From contig NZ_CP117425.1 of assembly GCF_030687295.1 (NCBI RefSeq), positions 744,001 to 808,000 of the forward strand: 64,000 bases of DNA, written 5' to 3'. Origin of the DNA: Pseudomonas beijingensis (GTDB lineage Bacteria; Pseudomonadota; Gammaproteobacteria; Pseudomonadales; Pseudomonadaceae). The notes beneath the pieces are model-generated. The model ran no database searches. It was given only the letters and a program-made list of their open reading frames with translations, and was not told where the DNA came from. Positions 30,413-39,701 of the stretch are shown here, in pieces (position 1 is the stretch's first letter; each line of letters opens with the position of its first letter). A program made the translations under genes and the position numbers.

Positions 30413-31471
30413 ATGCGTTTGTTGAAATTCTTGTCCGTGGCCTGCTTGTCGTTGATCAGCCTGGCGAGCCATGCCGAAACCGTCAATGGCCTCTATCAAG
30501 TGCTCGAACCGGTCACCAGCCAGACGCCGGAGGAGCGCAACCAGGCGACGCTGCGCGCCCTGGACACGCTGGTGCTGCGCCTGACCGGCGACGCCAAGGC
30601 GGCCCAGAACCCCGGGTTGGCGGCCATTCGCCAGGACCCGCAACAGATCATTCTTCAATATGGCTACGACGCCGGCCCGCCGGAAAGCCTCAAGGTGGAC
30701 TTCGACCCGGCAAGCACCGATCGGGCATTGCGCTCGGCAGGTTTGTCGTTGTGGAGCGCGAACCGGCCATCGATCCTGGGCTGGTGGCTGAACGATTCGG
30801 CCGAGGGCTCCAGCCTGGTGGGCGACGGCCAGGCCAGCGCCACGCCGCTGCGGCGTGCCGCGCAGCATCGGGGCCTGGCACTGCACCTGCCGCTGGCGGA
30901 TTTGAGCGAGCAGATCGTCGCCACCGCGCCGAACCTGGAAGGCAGCGACCCGGCGCCGTTGCGCGATGCCTCGGAGCGCTACGCGACGGATGCCTTGCTG
31001 GCGGTGCATGCCAAGGAAGAGGGCGGCCAGTGGCATGGCACCTGGCGCCTGTGGCTGGGGGATCAGCGCGAGCAGGGCACGGCCCAGGGCGCCGATCCTG
31101 CGGCCTTGGCCGATGCGGTCATGCTCGCGGTGAGTCAGCGACTGGCGCCGCGTTTCGTTGCCAAGCCGGGCGTGGCCACCGAGCAACTGTTGGAGGTGCA
31201 GGGCATGAACCTGGAGCGTTATGCGGCGCTAGGGCGTCTACTCGAACCGTTCGCTGGGCAGTTGCAGCGGGTTGAAGGGGACCGGATCGTCTATCGGGTC
31301 AACGGCAGCGCCGAACAATTGAAGGCGCAGTTGGCCCTGGCAAAACTGCAGGAAGTTCCAGCCGGTGAGGCCCACGCGCCGGTGCCGGTGGCGCCGCCCG
31401 CCACCGATGGCTCGACCCCGGTTGCGGCACCAGCGCCAGCACCGGCCGCCAACTTGCGGTTCCGCTGGTAG
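30413..31471 (+). CDS. DUF2066 secreted protein
   Basis: 352 residues with a signal peptide (MRLLKFLSVACLSLISLASHA). The body has the DUF2066 layout: ATLRALDTLVLRLTGD, ILQYGYD, and the alternating strands and helices seen in proteins related to the Lpp-like periplasmic binders. A Pro/Ala-rich tail (about 315-345) leads to NLRFRW. The function is unknown. The start at 30413 is chosen because the signal peptide begins there; it follows CCGGGAATC without a strong ribosome site. Conserved in the order purM / DUF2066 / AI-2E permease / hda. Confidence 0.85.
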   Translation: MRLLKFLSVACLSLISLASHAETVNGLYQVLEPVTSQTPEERNQATLRALDTLVLRLTGDAKAAQNPGLAAIRQDPQQIILQYGYDAGPPESLKVDFDPASTDRALRSAGLSLWSANRPSILGWWLNDSAEGSSLVGDGQASATPLRRAAQHRGLALHLPLADLSEQIVATAPNLEGSDPAPLRDASERYATDALLAVHAKEEGGQWHGTWRLWLGDQREQGTAQGADPAALADAVMLAVSQRLAPRFVAKPGVATEQLLEVQGMNLERYAALGRLLEPFAGQLQRVEGDRIVYRVNGSAEQLKAQLALAKLQEVPAGEAHAPVPVAPPATDGSTPVAAPAPAPAANLRFRW

Positions 31472-31503
31472 GTTGTCTTTCTTTATATAGCTAGGAGTGG
31501 TTC

Positions 31504-32577
31504 ATGGGCGATACGCGGCGTTGGTTCTGGTTGGGCGGGGTTGCCCTGCTGTTCGCGCTTATCTATTTGTTGCACCCGATCCTCACGCCGTTCCTGGTTG
31601 CCTTGTTGTTGGCCTATCTGTTCGATCCGGTGGTGGATCGCCTGGAAAAACTCGGCCTGTCGCGGACCTGGGGCGTGGTGGCGGTGTTTGCGCTGTTCAC
31701 ACTGATTGTGAGCGCTCTGTTACTGGTGCTGATACCGATGCTCGCCAAGCAACTGGTGCGCCTGTACGAATTGGCGCCGCAGATGCTCGACTGGTTGCAG
31801 CACAGCGCGGTGCCGTGGGTGCAGTCGAAATTGGGCTTGGCCGACGGTTTCTGGAAGTTCGACAAGGTCAAGGCCGCCATCAGCGAGCACATGGGCCAGA
31901 CTACCGACATTGTCGGCGTGGTGTTGAGCCAGGCCACGGCCTCGGGTTTGGCGTTGATGGGTTGGCTGGCGAACCTGGTGCTGATTCCGGTGGTGGCCTT
32001 CTATCTGCTGCGGGACTGGGACCTGATGATGGCCAGGATCCGCAGCCTGCTGCCGCGTCATCGCGAAGAACGCATCATGACCCTGACCGGTGAATGCCAT
32101 GAAGTGTTGGGGGCGTTCGTGCGCGGGCAGTTGCTGGTGATGGTGGCCCTGGGTTTCATCTATGCGGCCGGGCTGATGCTGGTGGGGCTGGAGCTGGGGC
32201 TGTTGATCGGCTTGATCGCCGGGCTGGCGGCCATCGTGCCCTACATGGGGTTCGTGATCGGGATTGGCGCGGCGCTGGTTGCCGGGCTGTTCCAGTTCGG
32301 CGGCGACTTGTACCCGATGGTCGGCATCGTGGCGGTGTTCATGGTCGGGCAGGCCTTGGAGGGCATGGTGCTGACGCCGCTGTTGGTGGGTGATCGGATT
32401 GGCCTGCATCCGGTGGCGGTGATCTTCGCGATCCTGGCCGGTGGCGAGTTGTTCGGTTTCACCGGGATCCTGCTGGCGCTGCCGGTGGCGGCGGTGATCA
32501 TGGTGCTGGTGCGCCATATGCACGATCTGTACAAGGATTCGGACATCTACAGCGGCGCCGAAGACCCTGATCTGTAG
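31504..32577 (+). CDS. AI-2E family permease (PerM-like)
   Basis: 357-residue membrane protein with about eight spans: three near the N-terminus (to about 75), then a soluble stretch (LYELAPQMLDWLQ ... TLTGECHEVLGAFVRGQ), then five C-terminal spans. GLAAIVPYMGFVIG and FMVGQALEGMVLTPLLVGDRIGLHP are the family signature. Members include TqsA, YhhT and Na+/H+ exchangers; the substrate cannot be told here. It follows DUF2066 by 32 bases with AGGAGTGG upstream. Confidence 0.9.
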   Translation: MGDTRRWFWLGGVALLFALIYLLHPILTPFLVALLLAYLFDPVVDRLEKLGLSRTWGVVAVFALFTLIVSALLLVLIPMLAKQLVRLYELAPQMLDWLQHSAVPWVQSKLGLADGFWKFDKVKAAISEHMGQTTDIVGVVLSQATASGLALMGWLANLVLIPVVAFYLLRDWDLMMARIRSLLPRHREERIMTLTGECHEVLGAFVRGQLLVMVALGFIYAAGLMLVGLELGLLIGLIAGLAAIVPYMGFVIGIGAALVAGLFQFGGDLYPMVGIVAVFMVGQALEGMVLTPLLVGDRIGLHPVAVIFAILAGGELFGFTGILLALPVAAVIMVLVRHMHDLYKDSDIYSGAEDPDL

Positions 32578-32746
32578 GGCAAATGGCCGGCGGGGTGTCA
32601 GGGAAACTGACGCTCCACGGCCTTGCCGCTGCAAACCTTTGATTTTGCTCGTGGTCCGGCGCATTGTGCGGTCCGCGCCACGGGTATAAACTTTGCGCAC
32701 TTTACACAGAGGCCACTAACGGTTCCTTGGGAACTGTTCAGTCAGC

Positions 32747-33451
32747 ATGAAACCGATTCAGCTGCCCCTAGGTGTGCGTCTGCGTGATGACGCCACCTTT
32801 ATCAATTACTACCCAGGCGCCAATGCCGCTGCACTCGGCTATGTCGAGCGGCTTTGCGAAGCCGACGCCGGCTGGACCGAGAGCCTGATTTATCTGTGGG
32901 GCAAGGACGGGGTAGGGCGCACGCACTTGTTGCAGGCCGCGTGCCTGCGGTTCGAGCAACTGGGCGAACCGGCGGTGTACCTACCGTTGGCCGAGTTGCT
33001 GGATCGCGGCGTTGAAATCCTCGACAACCTGGAACAGTACGAACTGGTCTGCCTGGACGATCTCCAAGCCGTGGCCGGCAAGGCTGATTGGGAAGAGGCG
33101 CTGTTTCATCTGTTCAATCGGTTGCGCGACAGTGGCCGGCGCTTGCTGATCGCCGCCTCGACATCGCCGCGAGAGCTGCCGGTGAAACTGGCGGACCTCA
33201 AGTCTCGTCTCACCTTGGCGCTGATTTTCCAGATGCGACCGCTGTCCGACGAAGACAAACTCCGTGCATTGCAGTTGCGCGCTTCTCGCCGTGGCCTGCA
33301 CCTGACCGATGAAGTCGGGCATTTCATCCTCACCCGTGGCACCCGCAGCATGAGCGCCTTGTTCGAATTGCTCGAACGTCTCGACCAGGCCTCTCTCCAG
33401 GCCCAGCGCAAGCTGACCATTCCCTTCTTGAAAGAAACTTTAGGCTGGTAA
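32747..33451 (+). CDS. hda: DnaA regulatory inactivator Hda
   Basis: 234-residue AAA+ protein homologous to DnaA domain III. N-terminal QLPLGVRLRDDATF includes the QLPL beta-clamp-binding motif. GKDGVGRTHLLQA is the Walker A-like loop, and LVCLDDLQAVAGK is Walker B. With the DNA-loaded clamp, Hda stimulates ATP hydrolysis by DnaA (RIDA) to prevent re-initiation. There is no linked DnaA-binding partner here. Confidence 0.94.
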   Translation: MKPIQLPLGVRLRDDATFINYYPGANAAALGYVERLCEADAGWTESLIYLWGKDGVGRTHLLQAACLRFEQLGEPAVYLPLAELLDRGVEILDNLEQYELVCLDDLQAVAGKADWEEALFHLFNRLRDSGRRLLIAASTSPRELPVKLADLKSRLTLALIFQMRPLSDEDKLRALQLRASRRGLHLTDEVGHFILTRGTRSMSALFELLERLDQASLQAQRKLTIPFLKETLGW

Positions 33452-33665
33452 AACTGTCGCCAGATGATGGCTCATAGCCTGTTCTTGGTGCGGCGAAGCC
33501 CGCGGTTTTACTGGGTCGCAGGCCTGCAACCCACTCAAACCGGGCTTAAGCGCTTAGATGTAAACGAGAAATCAAGAAGTCACATTTGCATCGATTGAAT
33601 TTGCAAATGAGGTTGATAGAGGGCATAGTCTCGCCATCTTTACTACTTCAGCCACGGTCGTGCCC
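33452..33665. other. hda / NlpC gene spacer
   Basis: Contains the 33496-33547 hairpin and an A/T-rich promoter-like stretch (33551-33650) before the NlpC/P60 gene. Confidence 0.5.
33496..33547 (+). terminator. large hairpin after hda
   Basis: AAGCCCG-CGGTTT pairs with AAACC-GGGCTT and, inside it, TGGGT-GCAGG with CCTGC-ACCCA, giving a stem of about 23 bp with a nearly closed top. There is no T run after it, so it may terminate, stabilise the hda mRNA, or act as a processed RNA. Confidence 0.5.
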
Positions 33666-34292
33666 ATGCTAAATCGCTTCGCACCCCTCGTGCCTCTCGC
33701 ACTCGTTACCCTGTTGTTCGGTTGCGCTGCCCACTCTCCAGTGTCCCAGCAAGCGCCACAACCACAGGTCCAGAATTCCGTTACTGCCCAGTCTTCCTCC
33801 GTTGCGTTCCAGGAAGAAATGGCCTCCGACAAAGAGCTCGCAGCCTTCGCCGGCAGCAAGCCTTACCAGCTTCCAGTACTGGCTGACAGCATCCTGGAAC
33901 GTGGTATGTCGTTGATCGGCACCCGCTACCGTTTTGGCGGTACTTCTGAAGCCGGCTTCGATTGCAGCGGTTTCATCGGTTATCTGTTCCGCGAAGAGGC
34001 CGGCATGAACCTGCCGCGTTCCACTCGCGAAATGATCAACGTGAATGCCCCACTGGTCGCGCGCAATCAGTTGGAGCCCGGTGACCTGCTGTTCTTCAGC
34101 ACCAACGGTCGTCGCGGTCGCGTCAGCCATGCCGGTATCTACCTGGGCGACAACCAGTTCATCCATTCCAGCAGCCGCCGCAGCGGTGGTGTGCGGATCG
34201 ACAGCCTGGGCGACAGCTACTGGAGCAAGACCTTCATCGAAGCCAAGCGAGCCCTCGCCATGGCACCGACTGTCGTCACTGCTCGTAAGTAA
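33666..34292 (+). CDS. NlpC/P60 family lipoprotein peptidase
   Basis: 208-residue lipoprotein. The signal ends at a lipobox (LLFGC). The C40 domain (about 75-200) has the catalytic Cys in FDCSGFIGYLF, His in VSHAGIYLG and a third polar residue (His) in FIHSSSR. Such enzymes cleave cell-wall peptides. I use ATG at 33666; a GTG two codons upstream (33660) is also possible. It is followed by a paralogue after a terminator. Confidence 0.9.
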   Translation: MLNRFAPLVPLALVTLLFGCAAHSPVSQQAPQPQVQNSVTAQSSSVAFQEEMASDKELAAFAGSKPYQLPVLADSILERGMSLIGTRYRFGGTSEAGFDCSGFIGYLFREEAGMNLPRSTREMINVNAPLVARNQLEPGDLLFFSTNGRRGRVSHAGIYLGDNQFIHSSSRRSGGVRIDSLGDSYWSKTFIEAKRALAMAPTVVTARK

Positions 34293-34375
34293 GCACACAG
34301 TTTGTAAGGCAAACTTAAAGTCTTACTTGAAGTTTGCTGCATAGCCGCTAGAATCCTTGATCATTGATTGATGGC

Positions 34376-34410
34376 AATCCGCCTGCGTATTACGCAGGCG
34401 GATTTGTTTT
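34376..34410 (+). terminator. Rho-independent terminator
   Basis: AATCCGCCTGCGTA pairs perfectly with TACGCAGGCGGATT and is followed by TGTTTT. It separates the two NlpC/P60 genes, so they are probably separate transcripts. Confidence 0.9.
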
Positions 34411-34457
34411 CATGCCCACGGCAGAAAAGCCGCATCCAGATCAGGATTGTTCTGCAT

Positions 34458-34994
34458 ATGTCGACGTCGGCCCGCCTCGCGCTCATCTTCCTCGCCGCAC
34501 TGCTCAGTGCGTGCGCCAGCCGTACCCCACCGCCAGCACCTGTTGTGCGGGCCCCGGTGGTCTTTGCACCCTCGCAACCCTTTTCCCCGGCCGCTGAAGA
34601 TGTGCTCTTCCGGGCGCTGGGTCTGGTGGGTACGCCTTATCGTTGGGGCGGCAACACGCCGGATTCAGGCTTCGATTGCAGTGGCTTGATCGGTTATGTG
34701 TACCGCGACGCCGCCGGTATCGCGTTGCCACGTTCCACGCGGGAAATGATCAGCATGCGGGCGCCTGAGGTGGGTAAGGATGCGTTGCAGAGCGGTGACC
34801 TGGTTTTCTTCGCCACCAACGGCGGTTCCCAGGTCAGCCATGCCGGGATCTATGTCGGCGAGGGGCGCTTCGTCCACGCGCCGGCCACCGGTGGCACGGT
34901 CAAGCTCGACAGCCTGTCCAAGGCTTATTGGCAGAAGGCCTATCTGGGCGCCAAGCGTGTGCTGCAACCGGAGCACCTGGCGCGTAATCCCTGA
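34458..34994 (+). CDS. second NlpC/P60 family lipoprotein peptidase
   Basis: 178-residue paralogue of the preceding gene. Signal MSTSARLALIFLAALLSAC has lipobox LLSAC. The C40 domain has Cys in FDCSGLIGYVYRDAAG, His in VSHAGIYVG and His in FVHAPATGG. PRSTREMI is shared with the neighbour, which shows a tandem duplication. The start at 34458 is chosen for the signal peptide; the frame is open upstream through the terminator. Confidence 0.9.
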   Translation: MSTSARLALIFLAALLSACASRTPPPAPVVRAPVVFAPSQPFSPAAEDVLFRALGLVGTPYRWGGNTPDSGFDCSGLIGYVYRDAAGIALPRSTREMISMRAPEVGKDALQSGDLVFFATNGGSQVSHAGIYVGEGRFVHAPATGGTVKLDSLSKAYWQKAYLGAKRVLQPEHLARNP

Positions 34995-35011
34995 GTTGTT
35001 GTTGCCCTGAT

Positions 35012-35100
35012 CTGTGGGAGCAAAGCTTGCTCGCGAAACGGGCGCCTCGATCTCTGACAGACCGCATCGCTTCCATCGCGGGCAAGCCTTGCTCCCACAG
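35012..35100. repeat. REP pair, variant core
   Basis: CTGTGGGAGCAAAGCTTGCTCGCG inverted against CGCGGGCAAGCCTTGCTCCCACAG, between convergent genes. Confidence 0.88.
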
Positions 35101-35131
35101 TTCGGGCGGCGCTCACAAAGGTGTGTCGGCC

Positions 35132-36442
35132 TTATTTGCCTGACACCCGCCAAATCTTGTTCCCCACATCATCAGCCACCAACAACCCACCCTGCTTGTC
35201 GATCACCACGCCCACTGGCCGGCCCTGGGCTTTTTCGTCGGCGTTCAGGAAGCCGGTCAGCACATCCACCGGCTGCCCCACCGGTTTGCCGCCATTGAAC
35301 GGTACGAAAATCACTTTATAGCCACTGTGGGGCTTACGGTTCCAGGAGCCGTGCTGACCGACGAAAGCCCCTTCGGTAAACGGTGCAGGCAAGGCGCTGC
35401 CTTCGGCGAAGGTCAGGCCTAGTGAGGCGGTGTGGGGGCCGACGGCGTAGTCCGGGGCGATGGCCTTGGCTACCAGGGCCGGGTTTTGTGGTTCGACCCG
35501 AGTATCAACGTGCTGCCCATAATAGCTGTAGGGCCAGCCGTAGAAGGCACCGTCCTTGACCGATGTGATGTAGTCCGGTACCAGGTCGCTACCGATCTCA
35601 TCCCGTTCGTTCACTGCTGTCCAGAGCGCGCCGCTGCTTGGTTCCCAGGCCAGGCCGTTGGGGTTGCGCAGGCCTGAGGCGAAGATCCGGTGATTGCCGC
35701 TGGCACGGTCCACTTCCCAGATGGCGGCGCGACCTTCTTCGGCCTCCATGCCATTTTCCGCGACGTTGCTGTTCGAGCCGGTGGTGACGTACAGCTTGGT
35801 GCCGTCACGGCTGGCAATCACGTTCTTGGTCCAGTGATGGTTGAGCGTGCCCCCGGGCAGGTCGACGACCTTGATCGGTTCGGCCTTGATTTGCGTATCC
35901 CCGTCCTTGTAGGGAAAGCGGATCAGCCGGTCGGTATCGGCCACGTACAGGTCATTGCCGACCAGGGTCATGCCGAACGGCGAGTTGAGGTTTTCCAGGA
36001 ACACCGTGCGGGTTTCGGCGATGCCGTCGTGATTGGCGTCGCGCAACAACGTGATGCGATTGGGGCTGGGCACCCCGGCGCCGGCGCGGCCCATGACTTT
36101 TTTCATCACCCAACCACGGATGCCCTTGGCATCATCCGGCTTGGGCGGGGCATTGGTTTCGGCTACCAGCACATCGCCATTGGGCAGCACGTAGAGCCAG
36201 CGCGGATGGTCCAGTCCTTCGGCGAACGCGCCCACTTGCAGACCCTGGGCCGGGGTTGGCTTGGCGCCTTGCGGCCAGCCGATGGCTTCGGCGATGTTGA
36301 CGGTCGGGACCAGGGTCTTGTTTGGTTCAGGCAGTTTCGGCGCAGGACCGGTGCCATCGGACACTTGCAGCGTGGAAGACTCGCCACAAGCGACAAGCCC
36401 GGCGGCAAGGGCGGCGATCAGAAGGTGCGGTGGCTTGAGCAT
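35132..36442 (-). CDS. sorbosone dehydrogenase-like lipoprotein (PQQ/GDH fold)
   Basis: 436 residues. Lipoprotein signal [19 protein letters not shown]. The mature part is a six-bladed propeller of the soluble-glucose/L-sorbosone dehydrogenase family: [73 protein letters not shown] and [18 protein letters not shown]. Relatives bind PQQ and oxidise sugars in the periplasm, but many members are uncharacterised, so the substrate and cofactor are not established. Confidence 0.85.
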   Translation of the reverse strand: MLKPPHLLIAALAAGLVACGESSTLQVSDGTGPAPKLPEPNKTLVPTVNIAEAIGWPQGAKPTPAQGLQVGAFAEGLDHPRWLYVLPNGDVLVAETNAPPKPDDAKGIRGWVMKKVMGRAGAGVPSPNRITLLRDANHDGIAETRTVFLENLNSPFGMTLVGNDLYVADTDRLIRFPYKDGDTQIKAEPIKVVDLPGGTLNHHWTKNVIASRDGTKLYVTTGSNSNVAENGMEAEEGRAAIWEVDRASGNHRIFASGLRNPNGLAWEPSSGALWTAVNERDEIGSDLVPDYITSVKDGAFYGWPYSYYGQHVDTRVEPQNPALVAKAIAPDYAVGPHTASLGLTFAEGSALPAPFTEGAFVGQHGSWNRKPHSGYKVIFVPFNGGKPVGQPVDVLTGFLNADEKAQGRPVGVVIDKQGGLLVADDVGNKIWRVSGK

Positions 36443-36534
36443 GCTGGCTTCCCTATAAATGCATGTAGTTATTCATAGAGAAGCGTAGGCACGCGATGGT
36501 TCAACTGCAGGACGAGTGTCAGCAGATAAGCCCA

Positions 36535-36608
36535 CTGGGGGGAGCGAGCTTGCTCGCGATAGCGGTCTGACTGGCCCGCCGCTATCGCGAGCAAGCTCGC
36601 TCCCACAG
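36535..36608. repeat. REP pair
   Basis: Tight inverted doublet, arms GGGAGCGAGCTTGCTCGCGATAGCG and complement, followed by extra CTCCCACAG units. Confidence 0.9.
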
Positions 36609-36648
36609 TTTCTCCCACAGTTTCCCCACAGTTTTGGCGTGGATTGAG

Positions 36649-37233
36649 TCAGCCGTGGGCCTGTTTGAACAACACGGCGATACCCGGGTGATAATGCCCG
36701 GCTTCGTTGCGCAACTTGCGATAGGCGTAAGGGAAGTACCAGGCCACGGCGCAGGTGTTTTCCTTCTGCAGGTCGTCGATCATGTCCTGCAGTTCTTCGG
36801 GCGTGGCGCTTTGCTGGGCTTTTTGCGGCGAGACGAACAGGCAGCCCAGCTTCAGGTCGCTGGCGTAGCTGATGCGCTTGGCATCGCTGGTGGCTTCCGA
36901 CAGCGGTTGGGTCAGGTTCAAGTTGTTGACCTTGGGCCAGCGTTGGGTGGCCTGGATGAAGGCCCGCTCCTCGGTGCTGGCGATGAACAGGTCGGCGCTG
37001 ACGTTGCGTTCGCCTTCTTCATTCTGCTTGCGGGTCGGCGCGTTCTGCAGCGTGACCATCTCGGCCATCCAGGCGGCGGCCGACAACAAGCTGAGGTTGG
37101 CCCGTTCATCGAACCAATAGGGCGTGTCGTTATCGCCGCGTACGGCGTTGTAGCGGTCGATACAATCAAACCAGCGTTCCAGCACCGGGCGCAGGAATTC
37201 CAGTTTTGGATTGCTGATGAGCATGCCTTGCAT
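36649..37233 (-). CDS. conserved hypothetical protein
   Basis: 194-residue soluble protein; no signal peptide or membrane span. Features are FLRPVLERWFDCIDRYNAVRGDNDTPYWFDERANLSLLSAAAWMAEMVTLQ near the start and EELQDMIDDLQKENTCAVAWYFPYAYRKL near the end, with many aromatic residues. I do not recognise a named family. A second ATG at codon 4 (MLISNPKLEF) is possible. Divergent from the cob operon. Confidence 0.7.
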   Translation of the reverse strand: MQGMLISNPKLEFLRPVLERWFDCIDRYNAVRGDNDTPYWFDERANLSLLSAAAWMAEMVTLQNAPTRKQNEEGERNVSADLFIASTEERAFIQATQRWPKVNNLNLTQPLSEATSDAKRISYASDLKLGCLFVSPQKAQQSATPEELQDMIDDLQKENTCAVAWYFPYAYRKLRNEAGHYHPGIAVLFKQAHG

Positions 37234-37404
37234 GTTTTGCCCTCTTGTTCTTGTGATATCGGGTCGTGATGCCTATTTGATATCACTTGCCGTAGCGTGG
37301 CACAAGATTGGCGTCATTTTATTGATCGAGGCCAATGCTCGGTGCATGACCCGTGGCGGCTTTAATTGACGCTCCACCCCCAACCCTCTAACCTTCGCCG
37401 CTTG

Positions 37405-37587
37405 TTTCAGGTGCTCTGTGACGGTGTTCGACAGAGTGAAACAGGGAAGCCGGTGAGTGCACACGAACCCGGCGCTGCCCCCGCAACGGTAAATGAGTCA
37501 ACGCTGTGCTTAAGCCACTGTGTCGCCGACATGGGAAGGCGCACAGACCGGCATTACGCCGCTCATGAGCCCGGAGACCGGCCTGAT
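37405..37587 (+). ncRNA. cobalamin (B12) riboswitch
   Basis: Conserved B12-aptamer elements appear in order: TTTCAGGTGCTCTGTG (P2/P3 region), GGGAAGCCGGTG (37444-37455), the B12 box GGCGCTGCCCCCGCAACGGTAA (37471-37492, given in two parts: GGCGCTGCCCCC then GCAACGGTAA), and the closing AGCCCGGAGACCGGCC (37568-37583). It lies 90 bases upstream of cobO on the same strand and should repress the cob operon when adenosylcobalamin is plentiful. Confidence 0.95.
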
Positions 37588-37677
37588 TCATCCAACGGCA
37601 TCACGGTGGGCGATGCCAGGCTTGTTGCCGTCTTTTTTCTGCCCGCCCGCCGTTATCCAATCCCAACGGAGAGCCCC

Positions 37678-38304
37678 ATGACTGACTCCCTCAGCACCGA
37701 CACGTCCGATCGCGACGAACGCCACCTGGCGCGCATGCTGCGCAAGAAAGCCGTGATCGACGAGCGCATCGCCAACTCGCCGAATGAATGCGGCTTGCTG
37801 CTGGTGTTGACCGGTAACGGCAAGGGCAAAAGCAGCTCGGCGTTCGGCATGCTGGCCCGGTCCATGGGGCATGGCATGCAATGCGGTGTGGTGCAGTTCA
37901 TCAAGGGGCGCAACAGCACCGGTGAAGAGCTGTTTTTCCGCCGCTTCCCGGAGCAGGTGCGTTTTCATGTCATGGGTGAAGGTTTCACCTGGGAAACCCA
38001 GGACCGTCAGCGCGACATCGCCGCCGCCGAAGCCGCCTGGGCCGTATCGCGTCAGTTGCTCAGCGATCCGTCCATTGGCCTGGTGGTGCTCGACGAACTG
38101 AACATCGCCCTCAAGCACGGCTACCTCGACCTCGACCAGGTGCTGAGCGATCTGCAGGCCCGTCCGCCGATGCAGCATGTGGTGGTGACCGGGCGTGGCG
38201 CCAAGGCGGAGATGATCGAGCTGGCCGATACCGTGACCGAAATGGGCATGATCAAGCACGCGTTCCAGGCCGGCATCAAGGCGCAGAAAGGCGTCGAGCT
38301 GTGA
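37678..38304 (+). CDS. cobO: cob(I)yrinic acid a,c-diamide adenosyltransferase
   Basis: 208-residue CobA/CobO/BtuR-type corrinoid adenosyltransferase. The P-loop variant is LLVLTGNGKGKSSSAFG; RSMGHGMQCGVVQFIKG and VLDELNIALKHGYLD are family motifs. It adds adenosyl to the cobalt. ATG at 37678 is used; upstream frame to 37366 lies inside the riboswitch. The stop overlaps the cobB GTG by 4 bases. First gene of the operon. Confidence 0.95.
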   Translation: MTDSLSTDTSDRDERHLARMLRKKAVIDERIANSPNECGLLLVLTGNGKGKSSSAFGMLARSMGHGMQCGVVQFIKGRNSTGEELFFRRFPEQVRFHVMGEGFTWETQDRQRDIAAAEAAWAVSRQLLSDPSIGLVVLDELNIALKHGYLDLDQVLSDLQARPPMQHVVVTGRGAKAEMIELADTVTEMGMIKHAFQAGIKAQKGVEL

Positions 38305-39701
38305 GTGATGCTCGCCACTGCCCGGCGGTGCTGATCGCCGCTCCGGCCTCGGGCCAAGGCAAGACCACCGTCACCGCCGCCCTGGCTCGTTTGCATCGCA
38401 ACCAGGGACGCAAGGTGCGCGTCTTCAAGTGCGGCCCGGACTTCCTCGATCCGATGATCCTGGAGCGGGCCAGTGGCGCGCCGGTTTATCAATTGGATAT
38501 GTGGATGGTCGGCGAGCAGGAAAGCCGTCGGCTGTTATGGGAAGCCGCCGCCGAAGCGGACCTGATCCTGATCGAAGGGGTGATGGGGCTGTTCGATGGC
38601 ACGCCGTCCAGCGCCGATCTGGCGCGACATTTCGGTGTGCCGGTGTTGGCGGTGATCGACGGCACGGCCATGGCCCAGACATTCGGCGCCCTGGCCCTGG
38701 GCCTGGCCCGTTATCAACCGGACCTGCCGTTCGCCGGGGTCTTGGCCAACCGGGTCGGCACCTTGCGTCATGCACAATTGCTCGAAGGCAGCCTGACCGA
38801 AGGCCTGCGTTGGTACGGCGCGCTGTCCCGGGAAACCGGCATCGAATTGCCCAGCCGTCATCTCGGGCTGGTCCAGGCCAGTGAATTGAACGACCTCGAC
38901 CTGCGCCTCGACGCAGCGGCCGAGGCCCTGGCCAGCAGTTGTGAAGTGGCGTTGCCGCCCGCCGTGGCGTTCGCCGCGCCCGAGGTGATCGCCGTGGAGC
39001 CGTGGCTCGCTGGGGTGAGCATCGCCGTGGCCCGTGACGAAGCGTTCGCCTTCACCTATGGCGCCAGCCTTGATCTGCTGCGGGCCATGGGCGCGCAGTT
39101 GAGCTTCTTTTCGCCGATCCATGACAGCGAACTGCCCGAGGCGGACAGCCTTTATCTGCCTGGCGGTTATCCGGAGCTGCACCACGTTGCGCTGGCCCGC
39201 AATACCCCGATGCTGGCCGCGATCCGTGCCCACCACGCAGCCGATAAACCGTTGCTCGCCGAATGCGGCGGCATGTTGTATCTGCTCGATTCATTGACCG
39301 ATGTCGACGGCGTGCGCGCCGAACTGCTGGGATTGCTGGCCGGCGATGCGCAGATGCAAAAGCGCCTGGCGGCCCTGGCGCTGCAATCGGTGGATTTGCC
39401 GGAAGGCAACCTGCGTGGGCACACCTACCATCATTCCCTGACCAGCACTGAACTTGAACCGATTGCCCGTGGCCATAGCCCGAATGGTGGGCGAGGGGCG
39501 GAGGCGGTTTTCCGGCAGGGGCGGATGACGGCTTCCTATGTGCACTTTTATTTTCCGTCCAATCCCAGGGCGATTGCCGCGTTGTTTGCGCCCGGGCTTG
39601 AGGCCGCTATCGCGAGCAAGCTCGCTCCCACAGGGGACCCAGTGATCTCAAGTGCAGCGCTAGCCACTGTGGGAGCGAGCTTGCTCGCGAAGCGGCCATG
39701 A
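38301..39701 (+). CDS. cobB: cobyrinate a,c-diamide synthase with REP-encoded tail
   Basis: 466 residues, GTG start. The dethiobiotin-synthetase-like ATPase domain carries APASGQGKTTVTAAL and FKCGPDFLDP; the glutamine amidotransferase domain carries the nucleophile Cys in LAECGGMLYLLD and a His in HFYFPSNPRA near the end. It amidates the a and c carboxylates of cobyrinate. The last ~33 residues (EAAIASKLAPTGD..., then [10 protein letters not shown]) are the translation of an inverted REP pair at 39602-39699. The normal protein should end near LFAPGLEA. The TGA overlaps the bluB ATG. Confidence 0.93.
   Translation: MSDARHCPAVLIAAPASGQGKTTVTAALARLHRNQGRKVRVFKCGPDFLDPMILERASGAPVYQLDMWMVGEQESRRLLWEAAAEADLILIEGVMGLFDGTPSSADLARHFGVPVLAVIDGTAMAQTFGALALGLARYQPDLPFAGVLANRVGTLRHAQLLEGSLTEGLRWYGALSRETGIELPSRHLGLVQASELNDLDLRLDAAAEALASSCEVALPPAVAFAAPEVIAVEPWLAGVSIAVARDEAFAFTYGASLDLLRAMGAQLSFFSPIHDSELPEADSLYLPGGYPELHHVALARNTPMLAAIRAHHAADKPLLAECGGMLYLLDSLTDVDGVRAELLGLLAGDAQMQKRLAALALQSVDLPEGNLRGHTYHHSLTSTELEPIARGHSPNGGRGAEAVFRQGRMTASYVHFYFPSNPRAIAALFAPGLEAAIASKLAPTGDPVISSAALATVGASLLAKRP
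39602..39699. repeat. REP pair inside the cobB 3' end
   Basis: Inverted GCGAGCAAGCTCGCTCCCACA doublet located wholly within the cobB reading frame and ending at the bluB start codon. Confidence 0.92.
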
